This document shows positions 1 through 7,394 of a stretch of 20,554 nucleotides of DNA, piece by piece. Position numbers and translations under genes: made by a program. Under the pieces are notes generated by a model. That model saw only the letters and a list, made by a program, of their open reading frames with translations, had not been told where the DNA came from and did not search any database. The first letter of the stretch is position 1. Each line of letters begins with the position of its first letter. Origin of the DNA: Collinsella sp. AF23-2 (GTDB taxonomy: Bacteria; Actinomycetota; Coriobacteriia; Coriobacteriales; Coriobacteriaceae); NCBI RefSeq assembly GCF_003459245.1, contig NZ_QRVG01000030.1, forward strand, positions 339 to 20,892. The letters run 5' to 3'.

Positions 1-53
1 CCCCCGGGGGCGGGAATCGCGCACTCCATATTTTGTTCACAAATGAATAGGTC

Positions 54-73
54 CCTCAGTCGCATCACTGAGG
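54..73. other. Small perfect stem-loop
   Basis: CCTCAGT and ACTGAGG form a 7-bp stem around a 6-nt loop. No clear T-run follows on either strand, so I do not call it a terminator. The surrounding stretch 1-265 has no convincing gene; the only open frame there reads into tRNA-like sequence. Confidence 0.35.
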
Positions 74-237
74 TTAAAACTGAAGCATTGGCTTCTGATA
101 TTGGCGATGACCAGCTGTTTTATGAATATTGAGACATCGGCCATCTCTGGAGCGCCACTTTACTCCAAAAGCATCAGCTATTTGTTTCCCGTCGGTAAAA
201 GGCAGGTTTTATTCGCCAAGCGTTCTTATATAGAGAG

Positions 238-262
238 GTTCGGGTTCGAACCCGTGGCGCGG
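238..262. other. tRNA T-arm-like relic
   Basis: A palindromic CGGGTTCGAACCCG block resembles a tRNA T-arm, but no other tRNA part is found around it on either strand and no CCA end is present. With a standard 7-nt loop the stem has a mismatch. It lies just beyond the tRNA-Lys terminator and may be the remnant of a tRNA or an old attachment site. Confidence 0.3.
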
Positions 263-265
263 CAA

Positions 266-295
266 CAAAAAAGCGGCCGGCGTCCGCCAGTCGCT
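266..295 (-). terminator. Terminator of tRNA-Lys
   Basis: On the minus strand a stem of two 11-nt arms (one A-C mismatch and one G-T pair) is followed by a run of T. It sits about 11 nt past the tRNA-Lys 3' end, in the right orientation to end that transcript. Confidence 0.7.
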
Positions 296-306
296 TTTCT
301 ATTCTA

Positions 307-382
307 TGGTGGGCCGTCAGGGGTTCGAACCCTGGACCTTGGGATTAAAAGTCCCCTGCTCTGCCAGCTGAGCTAACGGCCC
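307..382 (-). tRNA. tRNA-Lys (anticodon TTT)
   Basis: A 76-nt cloverleaf reads on the minus strand. The acceptor arm is GGGCCGT paired with ACGGCCC, the D arm contains AGCTCAGCTGGCAGAGC, the anticodon loop is CTTTTAA (anticodon TTT, lysine), and the T arm contains GGTTCGAACCCC. The CCA end is encoded in the DNA (307-309). A promoter lies just upstream and a terminator downstream, so it appears to be its own transcription unit. Confidence 0.95.
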
Positions 383-391
383 GCGGGTGGC

Positions 392-420
392 ATTGTACCA
401 CGGTCTGGGACTATTCCCAA
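392..420 (-). promoter_or_regulatory. Promoter of tRNA-Lys
   Basis: On the minus strand TTGGGA (415-420) and TACAAT (392-397) are separated by 17 nt, and the tRNA begins 10 nt after the -10 box. The -35 box lies inside the last codons of the aminopeptidase gene, so the promoter overlaps coding sequence. Confidence 0.6.
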
Positions 421-1691
421 CTCCATTGGCCGTTCTGGAAAATCACAACTTCACGTCCATCAGGCGTAATGCCCGTAATATCGATGTCGTCCGTGCCGAT
501 CATAAAATCGACGTGCGTGCTCGAGACGTTAACACCATGCTCCAGGAGCTCCTCCTTGGACATGTCGTACCCATCCTCGATACATTCGGGGAAACCGACA
601 CCTAGCGCGAGATGGCAGCTAGCGTTCTCGTCATAGAGCGTGTCATAGAACAGAACGCCACTTTCGCGGATCGGCGTGTTCTTGGAGATGAGCGCGACCT
701 CACCCAAACGAGCGGCACCTTCGTCGGTGTCAATGATGCTCGCAAGCGTCGCCTTGCCCACGCGGGCATCGTAGTCCACTACGCGGCCGGCCTCGAACTT
801 AATCCAAAAATCGTCAACCTTGTTCCCGTGGTGAATGAGCGGCATGGCCGAGTACACGATACCGTCGGCGCGCATACGATCAGGCGAGGTGAAGACTTCC
901 TCGGTGGGAATGTTGGGGAAGAAGGGGTGCCCATCGGGCGTCTTGCCCTTGCCGCCGGCCCACTCGTGACCCTTCGTCATGCCAATCGTCAGATCGGTTC
1001 CATTTTCCGCGATGTAATGCAGGCGGTCAAAACGATTGTCGTTCAGGAAACGCAGGTTCTTTTCGAACGCCGCGTCATGAAGCTCCCAGTCGCTCTCCGG
1101 GTCCTGGCCATCGGCACGAGCGGTGTGCAGAATCGCATTCCACAGCTTATAGATTGCAACCTCATCGGCGTCTCCCGGGAACACCTCGCGAGCCCAGGCA
1201 ACGACCGGCGCGCCGGCGATGCACCACGGGTTGATGTTGTAGTCCAGCCCACGGCGGAAGACCTTGCACTGCGTATTCCTTGCCTTGGAAGCCGCGGCGG
1301 GCTTGGCGGGATCGATACCCTTGAGAGCCGCAGGGTCCGCACCCTCGATAAAGATAAAGCAGGCACCGTCCTGGGCCAGGGAATCCAACTGCAGGCGCTT
1401 CCACTCGGGCGTCTGCTCAAAATAGCTTTTATCGACATGCTCGTACGTGAGCCTCGTCACGGCATCATCGGCCCAAATGACCGTCACGTGGCCAGCGCCG
1501 GCGTCATAAGCCTCCGCGACCACCACGCGGGCAAAAGGCGCGCACTCGACCGGAGACTGAACGACAACCTCCTGGCCGGGCTTGACGTTTACGCCCTTGC
1601 GGACAACCAGACGCGCATAGTTTTTAATCTTGGGCTCCAGGGCCTTCATGCCCTCCAGAGCTTCTTCGACCGTCAGGGCAGCTCGAATCAT
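411..1691 (-). CDS. M29-family metallo-aminopeptidase (AmpS/AmpT/PepS type)
   Basis: This is a cytosolic dimetal aminopeptidase that removes N-terminal residues from peptides. The 426-residue length fits family M29. Numbered from the proposed start, the likely metal and active-site residues are E265 in the TEEVFTSP segment, E331 in GEVALIS, H360 in CHLALG and the pair H393/D395 in STHVDF. These match the conserved order of metal ligands known for the family. An ATG 12 nt further upstream is in frame, but GGAG lies six nt before the ATG at 1689-1691, so I chose that start; the longer form would place this ribosome site inside the gene. No signal peptide is seen. A terminator separates it from the membrane protein gene upstream, so it is probably transcribed alone. 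Confidence 0.93.
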   Translation of the reverse strand: MIRAALTVEEALEGMKALEPKIKNYARLVVRKGVNVKPGQEVVVQSPVECAPFARVVVAEAYDAGAGHVTVIWADDAVTRLTYEHVDKSYFEQTPEWKRLQLDSLAQDGACFIFIEGADPAALKGIDPAKPAAASKARNTQCKVFRRGLDYNINPWCIAGAPVVAWAREVFPGDADEVAIYKLWNAILHTARADGQDPESDWELHDAAFEKNLRFLNDNRFDRLHYIAENGTDLTIGMTKGHEWAGGKGKTPDGHPFFPNIPTEEVFTSPDRMRADGIVYSAMPLIHHGNKVDDFWIKFEAGRVVDYDARVGKATLASIIDTDEGAARLGEVALISKNTPIRESGVLFYDTLYDENASCHLALGVGFPECIEDGYDMSKEELLEHGVNVSSTHVDFMIGTDDIDITGITPDGREVVIFQNGQWSWE

Positions 1692-1718
1692 GTGCCACTC
1701 CATCTATCTATAGAACAG

Positions 1719-1750
1719 TAAAAAGGCGCGCCGCAAAAACGACGCGCCTT
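1719..1750 (-). terminator. Terminator after the membrane-protein gene
   Basis: AAGGCGCG (1723-1730) pairs with CGCGCCTT (1743-1750). On the minus strand the stem is followed by TTTTTAC. It ends the purC/membrane-protein transcript. Confidence 0.7.
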
Positions 1751-1780
1751 ATATCTTAGCGATAAGTATGGATACAAGCG

Positions 1781-2356
1781 CTACTTCTTCTTGGAGGCCT
1801 TCGTGTCCTCCTCGGCAGCCGCGCGCTCAATAAGAGCGTTGAGCTTGTTCTCGGACATGCCCTCGGCCTGCGTGCGGTACATGTTGCGCAGGGGACGAAT
1901 ACGAACGAAGTCGTAGATAAAGTCACCCAAAATGACGATGTAAGACAAAACGATGCCGACCATCTGGACAGGGCTGGACACCATGCCAGCGGGAGCGAAG
2001 TACAGCGAAGCCCAAATGGCCACGACGAGCACCATGCCGATAGCGAGCACGGCCCACCAGATGCGGCGGCGCTTGGTGTAGTCCTCATCCTGCTTGAGAA
2101 GGATATTCGACACCGTGTAGATGCGATCCTCCTTGGCGCGCTGCTTAGCCTTGCGGGCGCGCTTCTCCTCTTTAGAGAGGCCCTCGAGGTTCTCGCCCTT
2201 CTCGAGCTCTTTGCGGCGTGCCTTAGACGAAGCCGGCACGACGCGGACAGAGCTCGCTGCCTGACGGGCGGGCTTGGCGGATGCGGCGGACTTGCGCGCA
2301 ACCCCGGTAACTTCGTGGGATTGCGTGCGCTTGTTCGTGGCGCTACGGGTACTCAC
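1781..2356 (-). CDS. Small two-helix membrane protein with basic N-terminal region
   Basis: I do not recognise the family. The 191 residues begin with about 95 very Lys/Arg/Ala/Ser-rich residues, including a charged probable coiled-coil section near 45-80, followed by two hydrophobic segments at about 100-122 and 128-148 and a charged tail ending in KKK. The start is a GTG that directly abuts the TAA stop of purC. AAGGAG lies nine nt upstream inside the purC end, so the two genes are almost certainly translationally coupled. Co-transcription with purC says little about function. It is likely an inner-membrane protein with both ends in the cytoplasm, conserved in related bacteria if my impression is right. 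Confidence 0.8.
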   Translation of the reverse strand: MSTRSATNKRTQSHEVTGVARKSAASAKPARQAASSVRVVPASSKARRKELEKGENLEGLSKEEKRARKAKQRAKEDRIYTVSNILLKQDEDYTKRRRIWWAVLAIGMVLVVAIWASLYFAPAGMVSSPVQMVGIVLSYIVILGDFIYDFVRIRPLRNMYRTQAEGMSENKLNALIERAAAEEDTKASKKK

Positions 2357-3244
2357 TTATGCGTTCTCCTTCATGCTTGTGAACTGGGCGCCCGTGATGA
2401 TCTGGAAGGCCTCGCGATAGCGCTCGGACGTGCCATCGATGACCTCGGCGGGCAGATGCGGGGTCTCCCCCGTCATATCCCAGTTGGCTTTGAGCCAATT
2501 GCGGACGAATTGCTTGTCGTAGCTGGGCTGAATCTTGCCCTCCTCGTAGCTGGCGGCAGGCCAGAAACGGCTGGAGTCGGGCGTGAGGCACTCGTCGATC
2601 AGCGTAACCTTGCCATCGATGACACCGAACTCGAACTTGGTGTCGGCAATGATGATGCCACGGGTCGCTGCATACTCGGCGGCAGCCTTGTAGATCTTGA
2701 GGGAAAGGTCGCGAATCTGCGTGGCGATGTCCTCGCCCACGATCTCGCAGCAACGCTCGAACGAGATGTTCTCGTCGTGGTCACCGATCTCGGCCTTCGT
2801 GGACGGCGTGAACAGCGGCTCGGGAAGCTTGGAAGCCTCGGTCAGGCCCTCAGGCAGCTGGATGCCGCAGACGGTGCCGTTCTCGTCGTAGGTCTTCTTG
2901 CCCGAACCGGTCAGATAGCCGCGGACGATGCACTCGATAGGAATCGTCTGGGCCTTCTTAACCAGCATGGCGCGGCCGGCGAGGTAGTCACGATACTCAG
3001 CAAACTCCTCGGGGAAATCCGCCGGGTCGATGGAAACGAGATGGTTGGGGACGATGTCGGCAAACTTATCAAACCAGAATGCCGAGATGCGATTGAGCAC
3101 CTCTCCCTTAAACGGAATCTCGTCGGGAAGAATGAAGTCGAACGCAGAAATGCGGTCGGTGGCGACCATCAGCAGGTTTTCACCGGCATCGTAGATATCA
3201 CGAACCTTGCCACGGGAATCCGGACGACGCTCCATCGTTGTCAC
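2357..3244 (-). CDS. purC: Phosphoribosylaminoimidazole-succinocarboxamide synthase (SAICAR synthetase)
   Basis: PurC joins CAIR and aspartate using ATP in de novo purine synthesis. Diagnostic segments are visible: RGKVRDIYD near the N-terminus (nucleotide loop), DRISAFDF, ECIVRGYLTGSG, KAEIGDHDENIS, DTKFEFG and IDECLTPDSSRFW. The length of about 295 residues is that of the long single-domain PurC form. The longest frame begins at a GTG at 3251-3253 that is fused to the ribosome site; AAGGAG is eight nt before the GTG at 3242-3244, so I use the latter. The downstream membrane-protein gene starts at the base after the stop. The product of this step is the substrate of PurB, whose gene lies 10.8 kb away on the same strand but not in the same operon. 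Confidence 0.97.
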   Translation of the reverse strand: MTTMERRPDSRGKVRDIYDAGENLLMVATDRISAFDFILPDEIPFKGEVLNRISAFWFDKFADIVPNHLVSIDPADFPEEFAEYRDYLAGRAMLVKKAQTIPIECIVRGYLTGSGKKTYDENGTVCGIQLPEGLTEASKLPEPLFTPSTKAEIGDHDENISFERCCEIVGEDIATQIRDLSLKIYKAAAEYAATRGIIIADTKFEFGVIDGKVTLIDECLTPDSSRFWPAASYEEGKIQPSYDKQFVRNWLKANWDMTGETPHLPAEVIDGTSERYREAFQIITGAQFTSMKENA

Positions 3245-3276
3245 GTGAGTCACTCCTTACCAAAATACGACAGTAA

Positions 3277-3294
3277 TGCGGGTTCTTTCCCGCA
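3277..3294 (-). other. Hairpin in the purC leader
   Basis: TGCGGG and CCCGCA form a 6-bp stem with a 6-nt loop between the sensor-kinase stop and the purC start. No T-run follows on the minus strand, so it is at most a weak terminator or a leader hairpin. Confidence 0.35.
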
Positions 3295-3353
3295 CGTTTT
3301 CGCAAACTCGGAGCGGCAGGGACGAAACCCCTCCTTCACCGAATAGCGAAAAG

Positions 3354-4919
3354 CTAGTGCTCCATTGTAGTAGATGCCGCGTCCGCCGTGTGCTCGCGAG
3401 GCAGATGAATCGTAAAAGTCGTACCCTTTCCAAGCTCCGACTCCACGGAAATGTAGCCATGATGTCGCTCGACGATCTGTTTAGTCACGGCGAGGCCCAC
3501 GCCCAGACCGCCCGCCTCACGGGCACGGCTGGCATCGGCGCGCCAAAAACGGCCGAAGATGCGCGACAAGTCATCCTTGGCAATACCGATGCCGGTATCA
3601 GAAACGGCGACGCTGACGTGTTTGCGGTCACTGAGCACCGACACCACGACCCAACCGCCCTCGGGGGTGTAGCGCATGGCGTTGCTCATGAGATTGATGA
3701 CGCATTGTGTGATCATGTCGGGATCGGCTTCGACGACATCGTCGTGACCTTGGGTCTCGTCAGCAAAGCGCAAGCGCAGATCGCGGTCGACAAACAGGCG
3801 CTCCTGGGCATTGACGATGGAACGCACGAAAGGAACCATGTCCACCGGCTCAAGGTTGAGCGGAGCCGTGCTGTTTTCCATGCGCGATAGATCGAGCATC
3901 TGCTGCACCAGACGAGCCAGGCGACGCGTCTCGGAAGCAACAGTCTCCAAGTGCTCATCGTCGGTAGGATATACGCCATCCTGCATGGCCTCGACCGTTG
4001 CGAGCATGGCCATAAGCGGAGTACGAAGTTCGTGAGCCACGTCCGAGGTCAAACGTTTCTCGTGTTTCATATCCTTCTCGAGCGAAGTGGCCATCTCATC
4101 GAAGGTCTCACCCAGCTGATCAATCTCGTCATCGCCGCGTAAGCCCGTACGAGCAGACAGATCGCCATCGCGAATTTGCTTGGCCGTGCTGGTAATACGG
4201 TGAATCGGCTTGGTGAGCATGCGCGACACGAGTGATCCGATAACGACCGAAATGCAAACTGCAACAACCGCAGCAAGGGCCATGGCGTTAAAGGTCTTCT
4301 CCCTAAACGCAGAATCTGCCTTGGTGAGCAAGGCATCGGAGCCGATGGCCCACAGCTTTACTTGTCCGACATGCTCGCCGGAAGACGTTATGATTTCGAC
4401 GTTTGCAACGCTATCGGAGCCGGTGGGAGCCGACGAGACCGGACTATGCGATGCTTTTTTCCCGCTCGAGCTGCTCGACGGCGATTCGTTCTCGCGCACA
4501 TCGGCGGTCGCGCTTGCCGAAGGCCATGAGTCGTCATAAACGACAACGCCTTTCTTGTTGACGACCTGCATACCCAAATCGTCGGACACCAAACTCGATG
4601 TCGCGACCGTACGTAGCTCGCCCGCAGTCCAATTGCCGTTTTCCTCATACGACGTCGCAAGCTTTTCGGCAGCGGAATTTGCGATTTCGACGATATTGGA
4701 GCGCGTGTAATCCGAAAAGACCGTGCCCCACACAACAGAGACCACGCCCACCAGCACCAATACCGTCATGAGCGATGTCAGAGCAAAAGCAAGTGCCATG
4801 CGCGAGGGATAGCTCATCGTTGGCCGTGAATCGGAGCGAGGCGTGTTCCAACTAGCCTTGGAACCCGCCTCGCTCTCCTGCTTGTGCTTTTGTCCGATTT
4901 CAAAGCGCGCAGGTGTCAT
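3354..4919 (-). CDS. Two-component sensor histidine kinase (HAMP, HisKA, HATPase)
   Basis: This membrane sensor kinase presumably phosphorylates the response regulator encoded directly upstream. The 521 residues show a first transmembrane helix at about 41-64, an extracytoplasmic domain of about 145 residues containing a Ser-rich low-complexity stretch (147-170), a second helix at about 211-232, a HAMP linker at 233-285 and the H-box SDVAHELRTP with phospho-acceptor H296. The ATPase domain carries the N-box around N413, DTGIGI (441-446), an F-box FGRFWR and the G2 box GGLGVGLA. The gene begins 11 nt after the regulator stop, so the two are co-transcribed. The stimulus is unknown; a cell-envelope signal is plausible from the architecture only. 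Confidence 0.95.
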   Translation of the reverse strand: MTPARFEIGQKHKQESEAGSKASWNTPRSDSRPTMSYPSRMALAFALTSLMTVLVLVGVVSVVWGTVFSDYTRSNIVEIANSAAEKLATSYEENGNWTAGELRTVATSSLVSDDLGMQVVNKKGVVVYDDSWPSASATADVRENESPSSSSSGKKASHSPVSSAPTGSDSVANVEIITSSGEHVGQVKLWAIGSDALLTKADSAFREKTFNAMALAAVVAVCISVVIGSLVSRMLTKPIHRITSTAKQIRDGDLSARTGLRGDDEIDQLGETFDEMATSLEKDMKHEKRLTSDVAHELRTPLMAMLATVEAMQDGVYPTDDEHLETVASETRRLARLVQQMLDLSRMENSTAPLNLEPVDMVPFVRSIVNAQERLFVDRDLRLRFADETQGHDDVVEADPDMITQCVINLMSNAMRYTPEGGWVVVSVLSDRKHVSVAVSDTGIGIAKDDLSRIFGRFWRADASRAREAGGLGVGLAVTKQIVERHHGYISVESELGKGTTFTIHLPREHTADAASTTMEH

Positions 4920-4930
4920 ATGTGATTTCC

Positions 4931-5653
4931 CTATTTCTCGTCCGACTTATCGGTCTTGGCCGGAGCCTCGAAGCGATAGCCGACACCGTGGACGGTGTAG
5001 AGCCACTTGGGCTTCTTGGGATCATCGCCCAGCTTGGCGCGAAGGTTCTTCACGTGGCTATCGATGGTGCGCTCATAGCCCTCAAAGTCGTAGCCGAGCA
5101 CCTTCTCGACCAGCTCCATGCGGTTGTAGACGCGACCGGGGTGACGGGCAAGCGTGGTGAGCAGCTTAAACTCGGAAGCCGTCAGGTCGACTTCCTTGCC
5201 CTCGACCAAAATCTTGTGGCCCGAGATATCGATGACCAGATCGCCGAAGTCGAGTACCTCGACGGCTGGCTCGTCGGCCTGATGGGCACGGCGGAACAGA
5301 GCGCGAACGCGCGCGACAAGCTCGCGCGGCGAGAACGGCTTAATCAGATAGTCGTCGGCGCCGAGCTCAAGACCGATAATACGGTCCTCGATCTCGCCCT
5401 TGGCAGTCAGCATGATGATGGGGACATCCGAGGTATCGCGAATGGTGCGGCAAACGCGCTCGCCGGGGATCTTGGGGAGCATAAGGTCGAGCACGACCAG
5501 GTCAAACTGATGCTTCTCGAACTCCTCGATCGCGGACTGGCCGTCGCCGACACCCACAACCCAGTAGCCTTCGCGCTCGAGATAGGCAGCGACGGCGTCA
5601 CGGATTGCCTTCTCATCCTCGACCAGCAGAATCTTTTTTGCATCTGAAGCCAT
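4931..5653 (-). CDS. OmpR/PhoB-family response regulator
   Basis: A 240-residue DNA-binding response regulator. The receiver domain shows the acidic pair ED near the N-terminus, the phospho-acceptor D56 in VVLDLMLPK, the conserved T in MLTAKG and K105 in IKPFSPREL. The C-terminal winged helix includes the LTASEFKLL segment and ends with the typical LYTVHGVGYRFE. The longest frame starts with a TTG at 5674, but a strong G-rich ribosome site sits before the ATG at 5651-5653, which also matches the usual start of such proteins. It precedes the kinase gene by 11 nt in one operon. A possible -10 box TAAAAT is at 5693-5698. Confidence 0.96.
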   Translation of the reverse strand: MASDAKKILLVEDEKAIRDAVAAYLEREGYWVVGVGDGQSAIEEFEKHQFDLVVLDLMLPKIPGERVCRTIRDTSDVPIIMLTAKGEIEDRIIGLELGADDYLIKPFSPRELVARVRALFRRAHQADEPAVEVLDFGDLVIDISGHKILVEGKEVDLTASEFKLLTTLARHPGRVYNRMELVEKVLGYDFEGYERTIDSHVKNLRAKLGDDPKKPKWLYTVHGVGYRFEAPAKTDKSDEK

Positions 5654-5708
5654 AACACGGCCCCCCTGTCTCAATCAGCTAAGAACAAGCCCATTTTAAC
5701 GCACCTGA

Positions 5709-5747
5709 GCCCGCCGGATGCCACTATGACGCGGCAGCTCGGCGGGC
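5709..5747 (-). promoter_or_regulatory. Long stem-loop upstream of the response-regulator gene
   Basis: GCCCGCCG (5709-5716) pairs with CGGCGGGC (5740-5747), and an inner TGCC/GGCA pair extends the stem. No T-run follows on the minus strand. It lies between the lipoprotein gene and the regulator and overlaps where the -35 region of the regulator promoter should be. It may be a weak terminator or a binding site. Confidence 0.45.
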
Positions 5748-5806
5748 GGTACTCACAATTACAACGCGTTTATTCCCCTGTTGGCGCCTTTTTAACCCCT
5801 CTAAGC

Positions 5807-7018
5807 TTAAAGAGAGAATAGGCGTGCGGTGACCGTCTCGGGTATACCCTGGCTGTTGCGCACCGTGGCGTACGTAAGGAATGAGTCCGATTTTCCCGCC
5901 GTAGCTGGATAATCGCCATATTCCAAAGCGCGGTCGGGCGACAGTAGCGAGCCATAGGTCTTGGCAGAAGTGTCGATGAGAAAATGCGATGACTGTACCT
6001 TAACGAGATATTTATTCTTCTTGCCGGCAGCACATGCGAGCGGCTCGCGGGACAGGAAGAGGTACGGCCCTCCCTCATTACCGATATACGTGCCCATGTT
6101 GCCCAAGCTGCCCACGCCACTATAGGTCGCCTCGATAGAAAACACGAAGGTATCGCCCATATATACGGCCTCGAAAGGCGAGACTGACGAGGGAAGGACT
6201 AGCTGGGCACGTTTGGTGTTGTTGCCGTCGGTCAGATCGATTGCCGTTATGCCGTAGTAGACACCCTCGTCGTTGCGAACACGCGGCGAGATGGTCAAAA
6301 TGCCGTCGCTCGCACGCGGGGCCGATGCAAAGCGACCCGTCGATTTCCAAATTGTCTCGGCCTTGGATTCATCAAGCGAGCGACGATAGCAAAACGAATC
6401 ACTACTCGTTTTATTGCCGCCTGCCGAAGGCATTTTATACCAGATGACTGATGACCCGAACGCCGTGAACAGTGGCGGATCATAGTCCTTGCCACCCCGA
6501 TCGAGCTCAACCACGTCGCCAGAGAGCGAAGCGCCCGACAGATTTTGAGCGTAGAGCTTCCACGATGAATTGGCAAAGTTCATCTCAACCCACGCAAACA
6601 CGCCATCGCCGGCGCGGACATCGTAAAACGAATACCCCGCACCTTCGATAGGATCCTCGATTAATGTGGTAAGCGAGCCGTCGCCCAAGTTGAACACGCC
6701 AAGCGTGTTGGCATGTAACGCAGACGCCGGGGCCATCATCGCCGCGGCGTAGTCACCATCGCAGTAGTACAGTAGCGTGCCCAGCGGCAGCGTCCACGAG
6801 GCCGCAGGCTCAAGATCGATATCGACGGCCTCATACTCATCAGTGATCGAGACGATCTTTGAGTCGTCCTTGATAACCTGCGGCTCGCCGGCGGCATCAT
6901 CGCTGGTGCCCGTTTTTTTCGAGCATCCGGCAAGCACCGTGGCAGCGCCCGCGGCAGCCCCACCGAGTACAAAGCCGCGACGCGATATTCCGTTCTTGAT
7001 GTGATCGGCGATACCCAT
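5807..7018 (-). CDS. Twin-arginine signal lipoprotein, probable beta-propeller-like domain
   Basis: The 403-residue protein begins with a signal containing SRRGFVLGG (twin arginine) and a lipobox LAGC with C32, so it should be exported folded by Tat and anchored as a lipoprotein. The rest has repeating short strand-like units (for example LLYYCDGDY, GVFAWVEMNF, SSVIWYKMP, YLFLSREP) that suggest a beta-propeller of the TolB/WD type, but I cannot name a family. No catalytic motif is visible. The start ATG overlaps the stop of the upstream TSCPD gene (TAATG), so the two are translationally coupled. Its function is unknown; a surface sensor or binding role is an inference from architecture. Confidence 0.88.
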   Translation of the reverse strand: MGIADHIKNGISRRGFVLGGAAAGAATVLAGCSKKTGTSDDAAGEPQVIKDDSKIVSITDEYEAVDIDLEPAASWTLPLGTLLYYCDGDYAAAMMAPASALHANTLGVFNLGDGSLTTLIEDPIEGAGYSFYDVRAGDGVFAWVEMNFANSSWKLYAQNLSGASLSGDVVELDRGGKDYDPPLFTAFGSSVIWYKMPSAGGNKTSSDSFCYRRSLDESKAETIWKSTGRFASAPRASDGILTISPRVRNDEGVYYGITAIDLTDGNNTKRAQLVLPSSVSPFEAVYMGDTFVFSIEATYSGVGSLGNMGTYIGNEGGPYLFLSREPLACAAGKKNKYLVKVQSSHFLIDTSAKTYGSLLSPDRALEYGDYPATAGKSDSFLTYATVRNSQGIPETVTARLFSL

Positions 7019-7281
7019 TAGGCGATCTCGGCGCGAGCGGCCTCGATAGCGCGTGTAAGCTGGTCGGCGCAGGAGGTCTTTTTCATACCGCAGGTATTAC
7101 CGGCGAGAACCTCGATGACGCGATCGGCAGGGGCGCCCTCGACCAGCTTAGAGATAGCCTTGAGATTGCCGTTGCAGCCACCGGTAAACTCGACGCCCAC
7201 CACCTTGTTGCCGTCATCAGAAAGATCAAGGTGGATATTGCGAGCGCATACGCCCTGAGGCTTGTAATCAAAACTAATCAT
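7018..7281 (-). CDS. TSCPD-domain protein (TIGR03905 type)
   Basis: An 87-residue protein matching the small stand-alone TSCPD domain family, related to the C-terminal cysteine region of adenosylcobalamin-dependent ribonucleotide reductases. Visible are GVCARNIHLDL, the GGCNGNLKAISKLVEG core, and GNTCGMKKTSCADQL near the end. Cysteines C12, C36, C64 and C71 could bind a metal. The biochemical role of the stand-alone proteins is not established. GAGAGGGG precedes the ATG at good distance. The downstream lipoprotein gene overlaps its stop by one base. Confidence 0.9.
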   Translation of the reverse strand: MISFDYKPQGVCARNIHLDLSDDGNKVVGVEFTGGCNGNLKAISKLVEGAPADRVIEVLAGNTCGMKKTSCADQLTRAIEAARAEIA

Positions 7282-7394
7282 TGCGTTCCCCTCTCGTAAA
7301 GCAATTTCAGACGTCTATTATCCCCGTCCGAACCGATAAAGTATCGCGGGCACCGATTCAACATCCCCCGATGCGCAGACCGGCGACAGCAATG

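Noticed and set aside
101..376. Plus-strand frame of 91 codons at the left edge
   Set aside because: It reads through the T-arm relic, the terminator and tRNA-Lys in antisense, a common false gene pattern.
612..1721. Plus-strand frame of 369 codons opposite the aminopeptidase
   Set aside because: Antisense shadow of a well-supported M29 gene.
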